Of a stretch of 64,000 bases of DNA, positions 53,034 through 62,354 are shown in pieces. The stretch comes from Bacteroides sedimenti (GTDB lineage Bacteria > Bacteroidota > Bacteroidia > Bacteroidales > Bacteroidaceae). Position 1 is the first letter of the stretch, and each line of letters opens with the position of its first letter. The stretch lies in contig NZ_AP028055.1 in NCBI RefSeq assembly GCF_040365225.1, forward strand, positions 1,550,001 through 1,614,000, written 5' to 3'. The translations under genes and the position numbers were made by a program. The notes beneath the pieces were generated by a model. It did not search any database. It saw only the letters and a program-made list of their open reading frames with translations, and had not been told where the DNA came from.

Positions 53034-54587
53034 TTATTTGACTACAGGCACATATTTAGGATTCAACGCCTTTTCCTTTTCCAGGATAACCTTCAGCTCT
53101 TCCACTTTCTGAAAATTCTGAGCAGCCACATTCACCTTCTCGCCACGGTCTGTTTTCAAATTATAAAGCTGAGGTTCCTTGCTGTTGCCCAGTTCCGTAT
53201 TGGTCAGCTTATTATAAGCAGGACCGTTATTCGGAGTGATATACTTCCAGTCGCTGGTAGAAACTGACAATGCCCCAGCCTGCTCAATGACATACTTACG
53301 TCCTTTTTTAGTTTTTCCCAGGAAAGTATTCAGATAATCCTGACTATCAGGAGCTACACCCTCTTTCTTCTTTTGTCCTACCAATGATGATAGAGATGCA
53401 AATAGGTCAATCTGTGAAACCAATGCATTCGAAACTCCGGTCTTTGTCTTTCCCGGCCAGCTTACAATAAAAGGAATACGTGTTCCCGCTTCGAAGTTGC
53501 TGTACTTACCACCGCGGTAAGGTCCCCACGGACGGTGTTTGCCCAACAGTTCAACCGCCCTGTCCTGATAACCGTCGTCCACTACCGGACCATTGTCGCT
53601 GGTCAGAACAATCAGCGTATTCTCGGCTAATCCCAGTTTTTCAAGGGTCTTCATAATCTCTCCCACACTCCAATCGAACTCTAATATAGCATCTCCACGA
53701 GCTCCCATGCCGCTCTTTCCAACAAATCTTGGATTAGGAACGCGGGGAACATGGGCATCGTTCGTTGCAAAATAAAGGAAGAAAGGGTGGTTCTTGTTAT
53801 TTTCAATAAAGCTAATCGCCTTGCTAGTAATACTGTCGGCTATGTTCTCGTCTTTCCATAATGCACTTTTGCCACCCTTCATAAAGCCAATACGAGAGAT
53901 TCCGTTCACAATAGCCTGATTGTGACCATGGTTCACGCTTGGTTTAAGAACTGTCAGCAGCTCCGGATGATCTTTTCCCAAGGGTTCGCCGGGGAATGGT
54001 TTTTCATAGCTTACCTCAATCGGGTCGTTCGGGTCGAGGTTTACCACGCGCTGGTTCTCCACAAAAACGCATGGAACACGGTCGCCCGTGGCAGCCATTA
54101 TATAGGAATAATCAAAGCCGATATCCTTCAGTCCGGGTGTAATGAAACCATTCCAGTCCTGAGTGCCGGTCTTATCTCCCAACCCAAGGTGCCACTTGCC
54201 AATTGCACCGGTTGCATATCCGGACGATTTAAACATATCGGCGAGTGTAGTCTGTTCAGGACGAATAATCATTCCGGCATTCCCGGCTGCAATGCCGGTA
54301 TCGTCACGTCGCCAGGAATAATGTCCGGTGAGCATAGAGTAACGGGAAGGAGTGCTGGTGGCAGCCACTGCATGAGCATCGGTAAAACGAACTCCACGAG
54401 AAGCCAGCTTCTCCACGTTAGGAGTATGGATAGTCTTTTCACCATTACAGCTCAAGTCACCATAACCGATATCATCGGCCAAGATAAAAATAACATTAGG
54501 GCGTTTAGTTTGCTGCGCGAACAAAGATGTTGCCGGAAAAATAAGCGAAGTGCTTAGCCCCAGCAAACCAAAAAGATTTTTTTTCAT
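53034..54587 (-). CDS. Sulfatase 2, serine-type (arylsulfatase A-like)
   Basis: A 517-residue S1 sulfatase with signal peptide (LIFPATSLFAQ). Calcium-site Asp pair in NVIFILADDIGYGDLSCNGE; formylglycine site Ser78-Thr-Pro-Ser-Arg82 in AATSTPSRYSMLTGHYSW, the serine form of the canonical motif; AIGKWHLGLGDK and TLIVLTSDNGPVVDDGY complete the active site. The length and motifs resemble arylsulfatase A/GalNAc-6-sulfatase-like groups acting on sulfated glycans. The -7 box TAAATTTG lies at 54644-54637. Convergent with the GH2 gene and divergent from the sigma factor. Confidence 0.92.
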   Translation of the reverse strand: MKKNLFGLLGLSTSLIFPATSLFAQQTKRPNVIFILADDIGYGDLSCNGEKTIHTPNVEKLASRGVRFTDAHAVAATSTPSRYSMLTGHYSWRRDDTGIAAGNAGMIIRPEQTTLADMFKSSGYATGAIGKWHLGLGDKTGTQDWNGFITPGLKDIGFDYSYIMAATGDRVPCVFVENQRVVNLDPNDPIEVSYEKPFPGEPLGKDHPELLTVLKPSVNHGHNQAIVNGISRIGFMKGGKSALWKDENIADSITSKAISFIENNKNHPFFLYFATNDAHVPRVPNPRFVGKSGMGARGDAILEFDWSVGEIMKTLEKLGLAENTLIVLTSDNGPVVDDGYQDRAVELLGKHRPWGPYRGGKYSNFEAGTRIPFIVSWPGKTKTGVSNALVSQIDLFASLSSLVGQKKKEGVAPDSQDYLNTFLGKTKKGRKYVIEQAGALSVSTSDWKYITPNNGPAYNKLTNTELGNSKEPQLYNLKTDRGEKVNVAAQNFQKVEELKVILEKEKALNPKYVPVVK

Positions 54588-54934
54588 GATGTTGTTAATA
54601 TATTTGTCAGTTAGGTTAAGAAAACAAAGTTTAGCGCAAATTTAGGGAACTTCTGTTAAAGATTAAAATAATAATCAAAGAATGATTCACTATAAAACAA
54701 ATATGCATGTCAACAGTTATATTCCGAAATTAATTAATAACATTTGCCTAAAGAAATCTGATTGTTACTTCTACCATATAAATTCATTTAAAAGTATCTA
54801 TTCATAAAAAAATATTATCTTTGCCGCTGATTTTCCCGCTGAAAGTCACATCAGAGAAAAAGTACATGCCAGGAAATATTATTTAAAGCACCGACTAACA
54901 TTACAACCAACTAACCGTGAACGATCTATTGAAC
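54588..54934. other. Divergent regulatory region between sulfatase 2 and the ECF sigma gene
   Basis: Contains the sulfatase -7 box (54637-54644, minus) and TATCTTTG at 54816-54823 (plus) for the sigma gene. No other feature seen. Confidence 0.55.
54816..54823 (+). promoter_or_regulatory. -7 box of the ECF sigma gene
   Basis: TATCTTTG, matching TAnnTTTG, about 110 nt before the start codon. No clear -33 box. Confidence 0.5.
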
Positions 54935-55495
54935 ATGTCTCAGGTGAAAGCCGGGGACCTTAATGCATTCAAAAACTTTTTTGAGTTCTTTTATCCGAAA
55001 CTCATGGCACTGGCATGCAGGTTCGTGAACGATGAGACAGCCAAGGATATTGTACAAGAGATTTTTGCCACATATTGGGAACAAAAAGAAAACATTGATG
55101 CCGACAACATACTCTCTTATCTGTTTAAATGTGTACAAAACAAATGCCTCAATTACCTGAAACATGAGATGATTGTAGACGAAGCAAACATCAGGATAGC
55201 AGAGCAACGAATTCAGGCAATCAGTTCTTGTCCCGATTCAAATGACACATTGCAAAACCTGATTACCCGAGATATTTATGAAGTTGTGGAAAGCTCTGTC
55301 AAAAAGCTGCCTCCACGTTGCGCTGAAGCTTTTCGTCTATGTTTCTTCCACGACCTTCCTCAAAAAGAGGTAGCCGTCATCATGAATATTTCTCTTCGTA
55401 CAGTTGAAACACACATACGACATGCTGTGACTTTCCTAAAAACCGATTTACACGATTTATTGTTACTAATTCTACTTTTTTACGCTAAAAAATAA
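54935..55495 (+). CDS. ECF sigma factor of the glycan locus
   Basis: A 186-residue sigma-70 family protein from ATG 54935; a GTG at 54917 would add six residues. Region 2: KLMALACRFVNDETAKDIVQ with EIFATYWEQKENI; region 4: VESSVKKLPPRCAEAFRLCF, HDLPQKEVAVIMNISLRTVE and THIRHAVTFLK. ECF factors in this setting direct transcription of the adjacent susC-susD genes when the FecR partner releases them. Followed 71 nt later by that partner. Confidence 0.92.
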   Translation: MSQVKAGDLNAFKNFFEFFYPKLMALACRFVNDETAKDIVQEIFATYWEQKENIDADNILSYLFKCVQNKCLNYLKHEMIVDEANIRIAEQRIQAISSCPDSNDTLQNLITRDIYEVVESSVKKLPPRCAEAFRLCFFHDLPQKEVAVIMNISLRTVETHIRHAVTFLKTDLHDLLLLILLFYAKK

Positions 55496-55566
55496 AAAAA
55501 GTCATTTTGTACTACGTAGTAACCATGATCACAATTGTCTTCAATATATAAAGCAAAAAAATACTA

Positions 55567-56700
55567 ATGGAAGAACAATTACTGATACGATTTCTCTCAC
55601 ACCAATGTACATCTGATGAATTAAAGGAAGTGCAAGATTGGATTTCAACAAACAAAGCTCATGCAGACTGGTTTTTTGAGATTGAACGGCTGTGGTCGCT
55701 TAAAGATGAATTCCGGTTTTCTGATAAAAAAGAGATTGAGATTGCCTTCAACCGATTTATGAACGAATTGGAGAATAAAGAGAAAGCACAGCATGAGACT
55801 AAGCCAATATATAGAATATCCGGAACAACTGAATTGAAGATGGATCATGAAGATACAATTTCAGAAAGTGATACCCGAGAAAACAACCTACAAGAAGAAA
55901 ACATTTCAGGAAAAGAGTACCGCAAAGCTGTCAACCTAAAAATTTCACCACTTCGTCGAATTGTTTCATTGAGTAAATATGCTGCTGCAATATTGATTGT
56001 AGTTCTTCTCTCGTTAAACCTCTACCGAATAACGACCAATCAAAACGAAAAATTAAACACAATCGAAGTTCCTCGCGGCCAACGAGTTGCTCTCACTCTT
56101 TGCGATGGCACTCGTGTTTGGCTCAACTCGGATAGTAAGCTCACTTACCCTGCCAGTTTTGGAGGTAATAAACGAGAGGTTACGTTACAAGGTGAAGGAT
56201 ATTTTGAAGTGACAAAAGACCATAAACATCCTTTCATTGTACACAATACCAGTCTGGATGTTAAAGTTCTCGGAACGAAGTTTAATGTGAAGGCTTATCT
56301 AGGAGAAATTTCATCTGTCTTCCTAAAAGAAGGCAAAGTGGAGGTTTCAGATCCTGAAAAGAACAGAAAAATAATTCTTCATCCCAGCGATAAAGTTCTT
56401 TATACGTTAGATAAAGGCTTTAAATTGCAAACGAATGTAAGCTCTGAAGAGTCTGATAGCTGGCGACAAGGTGAACTGGCCTTCGTGGAAGAATCTCTTA
56501 GAACCATTGTTAAATCGTTGGAAAGAAGGTATGATGTACAGATTACAGTTCATCCGCCTGAATTAAACAATAAACTTTTCACTTGCCGGTTTAAACAGGA
56601 CGCTACCTTGGAACAGGTACTTGACTTGTTAAAAGACACCCGCGAATTTACTTATAAGATCGAAAACAAAAAAGTAAATATCTACAGCAGGCACCCATAA
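55567..56700 (+). CDS. FecR-family anti-sigma factor
   Basis: A 377-residue inner membrane protein: cytoplasmic N-terminal part (about 1-135) for sigma binding, one membrane helix (about 138-154, AAAILIVVLLSLNL), a periplasmic FecR domain (about 165-280, EVPRGQRVALTLCDGTRVWL, FGGNKREVTLQGEGYFEV) and a C-terminal DUF4974 domain (FVEESLRTIVKSLERRYDVQ). The spacer between DEL-type N-terminal region and membrane is long and polar (about 75-125). It would contact the STN domain of the SusC encoded next. Confidence 0.93.
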   Translation: MEEQLLIRFLSHQCTSDELKEVQDWISTNKAHADWFFEIERLWSLKDEFRFSDKKEIEIAFNRFMNELENKEKAQHETKPIYRISGTTELKMDHEDTISESDTRENNLQEENISGKEYRKAVNLKISPLRRIVSLSKYAAAILIVVLLSLNLYRITTNQNEKLNTIEVPRGQRVALTLCDGTRVWLNSDSKLTYPASFGGNKREVTLQGEGYFEVTKDHKHPFIVHNTSLDVKVLGTKFNVKAYLGEISSVFLKEGKVEVSDPEKNRKIILHPSDKVLYTLDKGFKLQTNVSSEESDSWRQGELAFVEESLRTIVKSLERRYDVQITVHPPELNNKLFTCRFKQDATLEQVLDLLKDTREFTYKIENKKVNIYSRHP

Positions 56701-56778
56701 ACCGTAACAAGTTTCATTTACATTTTATTTTTTCATATACGGATAATCTCATGATTGAAGATGTGAATCCGCCCATTT

Positions 56779-56800
56779 TTTCAGTATAGAAGTACTGAAA
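56779..56800. repeat. Small palindrome upstream of susC
   Basis: TTTCAGTA and TACTGAAA flank a 6-nt loop, 41 nt before the susC-like ATG. It could be an operator or an mRNA hairpin in the fecR-susC gap. Confidence 0.35.
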
Positions 56801-56840
56801 TAAGACACTGTTAACTTTAATTTATCTAATATATAAACAT

Positions 56841-59800
56841 ATGAATTTTAACAAAACCAAGACACCCCTGCCTTCAGAGCAAGGAAGAACAAACCAAAAA
56901 AAACTGAAATTGATGGCATATATAGTTCTCTTGCTGCTATCAATCTTATCTCAGCCATGTTTGGCTCAAAAAAATGATTCTCCTAAGACGCGCATATCTC
57001 TGGATATGAAAAATGTTTCTGTAAAGGAAGTTTTATCATCTATCGAATCAAAAAGCAAGTACTATTTCACTTACAACCTAAATTCGGTAAACGTAAACCG
57101 TAAGACTACTATTCGGGTAAAAGACAAAGAAGTTACTGAGATTCTTTCAATCATATTTGCCGGAGAGAATGTCAAATATAAGGTTAATGATAAACACATT
57201 GTGCTTTTTCTGTCAGAAAATCAAGAGAACAACAGTCGGCCAGGAAAAACCTCCTCGACTAGAAAAATCACAGGAAAGGTAAAAGATGAACAGGGCGAAC
57301 CTATTATCGGAGCAAATGTACTCGTTGAAGGTTCATCAAACGGAACAATAACTGATACGAACGGAGATTTTTCCATTGATGTGAAAGAGAACGATATGGT
57401 ACGCGTATCCTTTATTGGTTATGAACAACAGAAGGTAAAAGTTGGTACAAACTCTTTTCTGGCTGTAACTCTGCGCGAAAATTTTCAGAAAGTTGAAGAA
57501 GTGGTGGTAACCGCCATGGGTATTCAACGAAAAGCCAAATCACTTACGTATGCCACACAAAAAATGGATAACGAAGAGCTGATGCGCGTTCAGGATGCCA
57601 ACTTCATCAACTCGCTACAAGGAAAAGCTGCAGGGCTAAGCATTACACCTAATGTGGGTGGTGCAGGTGGTGCTTCCAAGATTTTGCTTCGTGGTAGCAG
57701 ATCAATCATTGGAAACAACAGTCCGCTTATTGTAGTAGATGGAATTCCTATGAGTAATAATGTAAAAGGGCAGCAAGGTTTTAATGCTTCGTTGGATTAT
57801 GGCAACAATACAGAAGGGTCAGATGCCCTTTCATCCATTAATCCCGATGACATTGAAAACATCAACATTCTAAAGGGGGCTAATGCAGCTGCCTTATATG
57901 GTAGTGCAGCTGCAAATGGGGTAATAATGGTTACAACCAAAAAAGGGAAAGAGGGAACTATGAATATCAATGTGACCTCGAATGCAACTTTTGAAAGACC
58001 AATGATTCTTCCTGAATTTCAGAATGAATATGGGTTAAATAAAAAAGGAAGTGATAGTTGGGGAAAACGGATATCAGATCTGACAACCAATGATTTGGAA
58101 ACATTCGCTGCAGCCGGAAAACACTTATTGAATAAAGTGGGAAATGATTTGAATGATTTCTATAGAACTGGAAATACATTCAACAATTCCATATCATTAA
58201 GCGGTGGAACAAGCACAATGCGTTCATATTTCTCATATGCCAATACTACTGCCAACGGTATGTTGAGAAACAACACATTCGGTCGTCATATATTTACTTT
58301 CAGACAGAATTATGTCTTACTGAACAAAAAATTAAATATTGACCTTGCATTGAACTATGTGAATCAGCAAACAAAAAACAGGCCTGGTGGAGGTGAAGTG
58401 CTCAATCCAATTTTTCATGCATATACAGCTCCAAGAAATGCAGACATGAGCTATTACAAAAACAATTATAGAATTGAAAACGCCAAATGGATGTCAAACA
58501 GCTATACATATTATGAAAAACAACCAGACGGAAGTTTTAAACTAGTCACAGACAAAAAAACAGAACTAAAAGGAACCAAACAAAACTGGTTAATCAATGA
58601 TGCAAAAAATAATAATCCTTATTGGATTATGAATATGCTTTCGAAAATTGATAAGCAAGACCGTGCTTATGGATATATTTCCGGCAACTACGAAATAATC
58701 AAAGGACTGAATGCTCAGGGAAGATTCAGTATGGATCGCTCAAGAAGTGAAACTACAGATCAACGTGCAGCTACAACTTATAATGAAGTCACTATGATGG
58801 ATAGAGGAATATATGGTCAATGGCTCACCAACTCCAACGAATTCTATCTGGATGGAATGTTAAGTTATAACAATTCTTTCAAAGATTTCTCAGTTTCAGC
58901 TACCAGCGGGGCTACTGCACACAGAATAAAAACAGAATCACAAAGCATGTATGAACAGGCTATGATGTATGACTATTTAATGAAAAACGAACTACATACA
59001 ATAAATATTTTTGATCCACGCGCCGGCTCAGGTTCTTCGCGTACATACAACAAAACTTCCAACTGGGATCAAGGTCTGTTCATCACCGGACAGGTGGGAT
59101 ATAAAGATGCAATTTATCTTGAGGGAAGTTACCGTCAGGACTGGTACCGAGCCTTCGCACAATTCAAGGACAGAGGTGTGCCGGATAACTACGGTTATTA
59201 TTCTTTTGGAGCAAACGCATTAGTACATAATCTTGTTAAAATGCCTCAGTTTATCACTTATCTAAAGTTACGCACCTCATACAGTGAGGTAGGGAACTCC
59301 ATTCCAAACCTGATATTTGCAGAAGTCGGTGTGAACCCAATTACCGGATCCACTATCCCTTCTCCTTACTCTTACTTTAAAAATCCGGTTCCGGAAGTAT
59401 CGCGCTCGTTTGAGGCCGGATTCGATGCTTCATTCTTCTCTAATGCGTTGAACTGGGATTTAACTTTTTACAACACATTATTGGACAGAGCTTACCTGAT
59501 TATAGATGAAGGAGGATATTCCAAACCAGTTAACACTGGGGTTATAAGAAACAGAGGAATTGAGACTACACTCTCATATGCAATGAATATTACTAAAAAC
59601 TTTTTGTGGAAAACAGGTGTAAACTTCTCATACAATGCAAACAAGATACTTAAAACATACATTGATGAAGATGGCAAAGAAGGACTTATTCCTCAGTATC
59701 TTGACTTTACACGCAAATACCAACTCCGCTATAAAAAGGGAGGACAATATGGAGATATGTATGCAACCGACTTTTTGAGAGATGAAAACGGTAAAATAAA

Positions 59801-60407
59801 ACTAACTGAAGCTGATGGTAAACCCATTCTTAATCCGATTAAGTACAGCACTTATGTTGGGAACATGAATCCAAAGTTTCAATTAGGTTGGAATAACACT
59901 TTTACCTATAAAAATTTCTCACTCTATTTCTTAATTGATGGAAAGATCGGAGGAAAAGCAGTTTCATTTACCGAAGCTAAGTTAGATTATCTTGGCCTGT
60001 CAAAACGCACCGGTGAAGCCAGAAATCTACAAGCAAAAAGCGGGCTAACCTATACAAACATCGATGGGGATACATATCCAGCAATGAAACTTGCTGACGG
60101 ACAAATAACTCCTATCGAATTATATTACCAAACAATTGGCGGTGATATTGTTGCAACACAATACGTATACGATGCCACCAATTTCCGTTTGAGAGAGATG
60201 TCGCTGGGATATACGTTCAAGAAAGTTTTCGGTCCCATTAAGAGTTTATCGCTTTCGTTAATCGGCCGAAACTTATTCTTCTTGTACAACAAAGCCCCAA
60301 TGGATCCAGAAACGTCTTTATCTACCCAAAACAGTTTGGGAAGCGTGGACATATTTAATCTGCCTACAACCCGTTCGTTAGGATTCTCTGCAACACTCTC
60401 GTTTTAA
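56841..60407 (+). CDS. SusC/RagA TonB-dependent transporter with STN signalling domain
   Basis: An 1188-residue outer membrane receptor. After a long N-terminus and signal peptide (to about residue 43, PCLAQ) come: an STN domain (about 50-125, ISLDMKNVSVKEVLSSIESK), a carboxypeptidase-regulatory-like domain (about 140-215, ITGKVKDEQGEPIIGANVLV), the plug (about 220-370, VVVTAMGIQRKAKSLTYATQ; ALYGSAAANGVIMVTTKKGK) and a large barrel ending RSLGFSATLSF. It imports oligosaccharides captured by the partner SusD. The STN domain is what signals to FecR proteins in such systems, which fits the neighbours. Confidence 0.95.
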   Translation: MNFNKTKTPLPSEQGRTNQKKLKLMAYIVLLLLSILSQPCLAQKNDSPKTRISLDMKNVSVKEVLSSIESKSKYYFTYNLNSVNVNRKTTIRVKDKEVTEILSIIFAGENVKYKVNDKHIVLFLSENQENNSRPGKTSSTRKITGKVKDEQGEPIIGANVLVEGSSNGTITDTNGDFSIDVKENDMVRVSFIGYEQQKVKVGTNSFLAVTLRENFQKVEEVVVTAMGIQRKAKSLTYATQKMDNEELMRVQDANFINSLQGKAAGLSITPNVGGAGGASKILLRGSRSIIGNNSPLIVVDGIPMSNNVKGQQGFNASLDYGNNTEGSDALSSINPDDIENINILKGANAAALYGSAAANGVIMVTTKKGKEGTMNINVTSNATFERPMILPEFQNEYGLNKKGSDSWGKRISDLTTNDLETFAAAGKHLLNKVGNDLNDFYRTGNTFNNSISLSGGTSTMRSYFSYANTTANGMLRNNTFGRHIFTFRQNYVLLNKKLNIDLALNYVNQQTKNRPGGGEVLNPIFHAYTAPRNADMSYYKNNYRIENAKWMSNSYTYYEKQPDGSFKLVTDKKTELKGTKQNWLINDAKNNNPYWIMNMLSKIDKQDRAYGYISGNYEIIKGLNAQGRFSMDRSRSETTDQRAATTYNEVTMMDRGIYGQWLTNSNEFYLDGMLSYNNSFKDFSVSATSGATAHRIKTESQSMYEQAMMYDYLMKNELHTINIFDPRAGSGSSRTYNKTSNWDQGLFITGQVGYKDAIYLEGSYRQDWYRAFAQFKDRGVPDNYGYYSFGANALVHNLVKMPQFITYLKLRTSYSEVGNSIPNLIFAEVGVNPITGSTIPSPYSYFKNPVPEVSRSFEAGFDASFFSNALNWDLTFYNTLLDRAYLIIDEGGYSKPVNTGVIRNRGIETTLSYAMNITKNFLWKTGVNFSYNANKILKTYIDEDGKEGLIPQYLDFTRKYQLRYKKGGQYGDMYATDFLRDENGKIKLTEADGKPILNPIKYSTYVGNMNPKFQLGWNNTFTYKNFSLYFLIDGKIGGKAVSFTEAKLDYLGLSKRTGEARNLQAKSGLTYTNIDGDTYPAMKLADGQITPIELYYQTIGGDIVATQYVYDATNFRLREMSLGYTFKKVFGPIKSLSLSLIGRNLFFLYNKAPMDPETSLSTQNSLGSVDIFNLPTTRSLGFSATLSF

Positions 60408-60427
60408 TTGACTAAAATTCAAATACA

Positions 60428-62209
60428 ATGAAAAGAAAAATAAATCTTATACTGATTTCCTCCGCCCTAACACTCGGATTATCATCCTGTCTTTTTCAGG
60501 ACGACCTACCTGGTTCTGAATTAACTTCAAGCAGCAAAGAGGGAAGTTCAGTGGTATATGTAGGTAAAGCTGATACTATTAATTATAAACACCCTGCTAA
60601 AACTCAGGCCGGATTACAATCTGCATTGGCGGAAATGGAAAAAATCGCGCTTCTAGGACAGCTTAACACGGCTCAGTTTGCTATGAGAGGAGGTAAAGAC
60701 GGTAATATACCTGGTCCTCACCAATACCAATTCCAATTCAGCCTTGAAATTGATAACTATGCTGGATATATGTGTCTACCACAACGGTTTGGCGGACGTA
60801 TGCCTTCTACTTATTATAATTTCGATAATTTTAACGGAGGTGCTGCCGGATCTTTTATATCTATAAAAAATTCAATTGTGCCAATATTGAATCATCCGCA
60901 AATTGATTCTATTCCCGAAATCAAAGCATTCGCACTCTTGATTTACAGTTATAGCTCTCAAGAAATGACAGACATTTACGGGCCATTCCCTTATGCAGAT
61001 TATAAAGCGAATAAGCAAACTGCACCTTTTACCTATAACTCAGTAGAGTCAATTTATAAAACAATCGTTAATAATTTAGATACCATCGTTGCATGCATCG
61101 ACCATTTTGAATCTCAGCCTTCCTGGTATCAGGAAGCAGTTAAAGGGATATTGCAAACCAATGACTTAATAACAAGTTTTGAGAACAGGGATATTAAAAA
61201 CTGGAAAAAGTTGGCAAACTCTCTAAAACTACGTATGGCGATGCATATTGTGAAGATTGACAGCAAACTGGCAAAAAAATGGGCAGAGGAGGCTGTACAA
61301 TCCGGAGTGATAGACTCAAATGAGGCTCAGGCAAAACTCGATCCATTGACGTTTGGTTTTAGTCATCCCCTCGCAACGATTTCCAACATATGGAACGACA
61401 CACGATTAAACGCATCTCTCGAGAGTATTATGAAGAGTCTGAACCATCCATATCTGGCTTTTATTTTTGATAAAAACACAGATCGGATTTATAATAAAAA
61501 CGATGATAATAAATTCCTGGAAAAAGAATCTAAAATCGTTGGGCTTCGTTCCGGAATATTGATGCTGGAAGGGCAAAACTACGAAGCAAATTTCAGAGTT
61601 GCTTATTCAAGAGTAAATGAACTAAACATCAGCACAACTCCTCTTTATATTATGAAGTATGCAGAAGTGCTATTCCTAAGAGCTGAAGGAGCTTTGAGAG
61701 GATGGAACATGGGAGGCTCGGCTCAGAGTTTCTATGAACAAGGCATAAAAGATGCTTTTGTTGGTGAGGCGTTTAATGATATTTATCAAAATGTACAGCA
61801 ACAATATATGGCACAGGATAAAGCAACTGATTTTACATACGAAGATCCCTGGAATCCCCGCTATAACAGACCTAGCCTAACAAAGATCGGTGTAAAATGG
61901 AATGAAGGTGAAGACAAAGAGACCAAATTGGAAAAGATCATCACACAAAAATACATTGCCAATTTCCCGTATTCATTTGAAGCATGGACTGATTTAAGAA
62001 GAACTGGATATCCCAAAATATTCCCTGTATTGCGTGATGAAGGAGATGGGTCAATCGCTGCAGGCGATATAATCCGTCGTATTCCATTCCCGGGAACAGG
62101 TCAACCAAGCGTACAAGCAGATGTAGATAAAACAGGTATACCGGCTTTAGGCGGACCAGACAAACAGGGTACTCGACTCTGGTGGGATGCCGCTGTGGGT
62201 AATTTTTAG
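60428..62209 (+). CDS. SusD/RagB-family glycan-binding lipoprotein
   Basis: A 593-residue lipoprotein (lipobox LSSC, Cys21) of the SusD-like_2 group. Seen: EIKAFALLIYSYSSQEMTDI, YGPFPYADYKANKQTAPFTY (the DxYGxxPY signature), WKKLANSLKLRMAMHIVKID, LYIMKYAEVLFLRAEGALRG and KIITQKYIANFPYSFEAWTD. It forms the lid of the SusC barrel and binds the oligosaccharide. 20 nt after susC, hence same operon. Confidence 0.93.
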   Translation: MKRKINLILISSALTLGLSSCLFQDDLPGSELTSSSKEGSSVVYVGKADTINYKHPAKTQAGLQSALAEMEKIALLGQLNTAQFAMRGGKDGNIPGPHQYQFQFSLEIDNYAGYMCLPQRFGGRMPSTYYNFDNFNGGAAGSFISIKNSIVPILNHPQIDSIPEIKAFALLIYSYSSQEMTDIYGPFPYADYKANKQTAPFTYNSVESIYKTIVNNLDTIVACIDHFESQPSWYQEAVKGILQTNDLITSFENRDIKNWKKLANSLKLRMAMHIVKIDSKLAKKWAEEAVQSGVIDSNEAQAKLDPLTFGFSHPLATISNIWNDTRLNASLESIMKSLNHPYLAFIFDKNTDRIYNKNDDNKFLEKESKIVGLRSGILMLEGQNYEANFRVAYSRVNELNISTTPLYIMKYAEVLFLRAEGALRGWNMGGSAQSFYEQGIKDAFVGEAFNDIYQNVQQQYMAQDKATDFTYEDPWNPRYNRPSLTKIGVKWNEGEDKETKLEKIITQKYIANFPYSFEAWTDLRRTGYPKIFPVLRDEGDGSIAAGDIIRRIPFPGTGQPSVQADVDKTGIPALGGPDKQGTRLWWDAAVGNF

Positions 62210-62354
62210 AATATCAATCCTGAAAGCGCAAAGCCAGAGTAATCTGGCTGCGCTTTCCTAAAACAACCTTAGCCAAATTTAAGGAAACAGACATCAGCAC
62301 AAAAATCTACTTATGAAAAATTTCACTTATTGTCTAACTTTAATTAACAACACA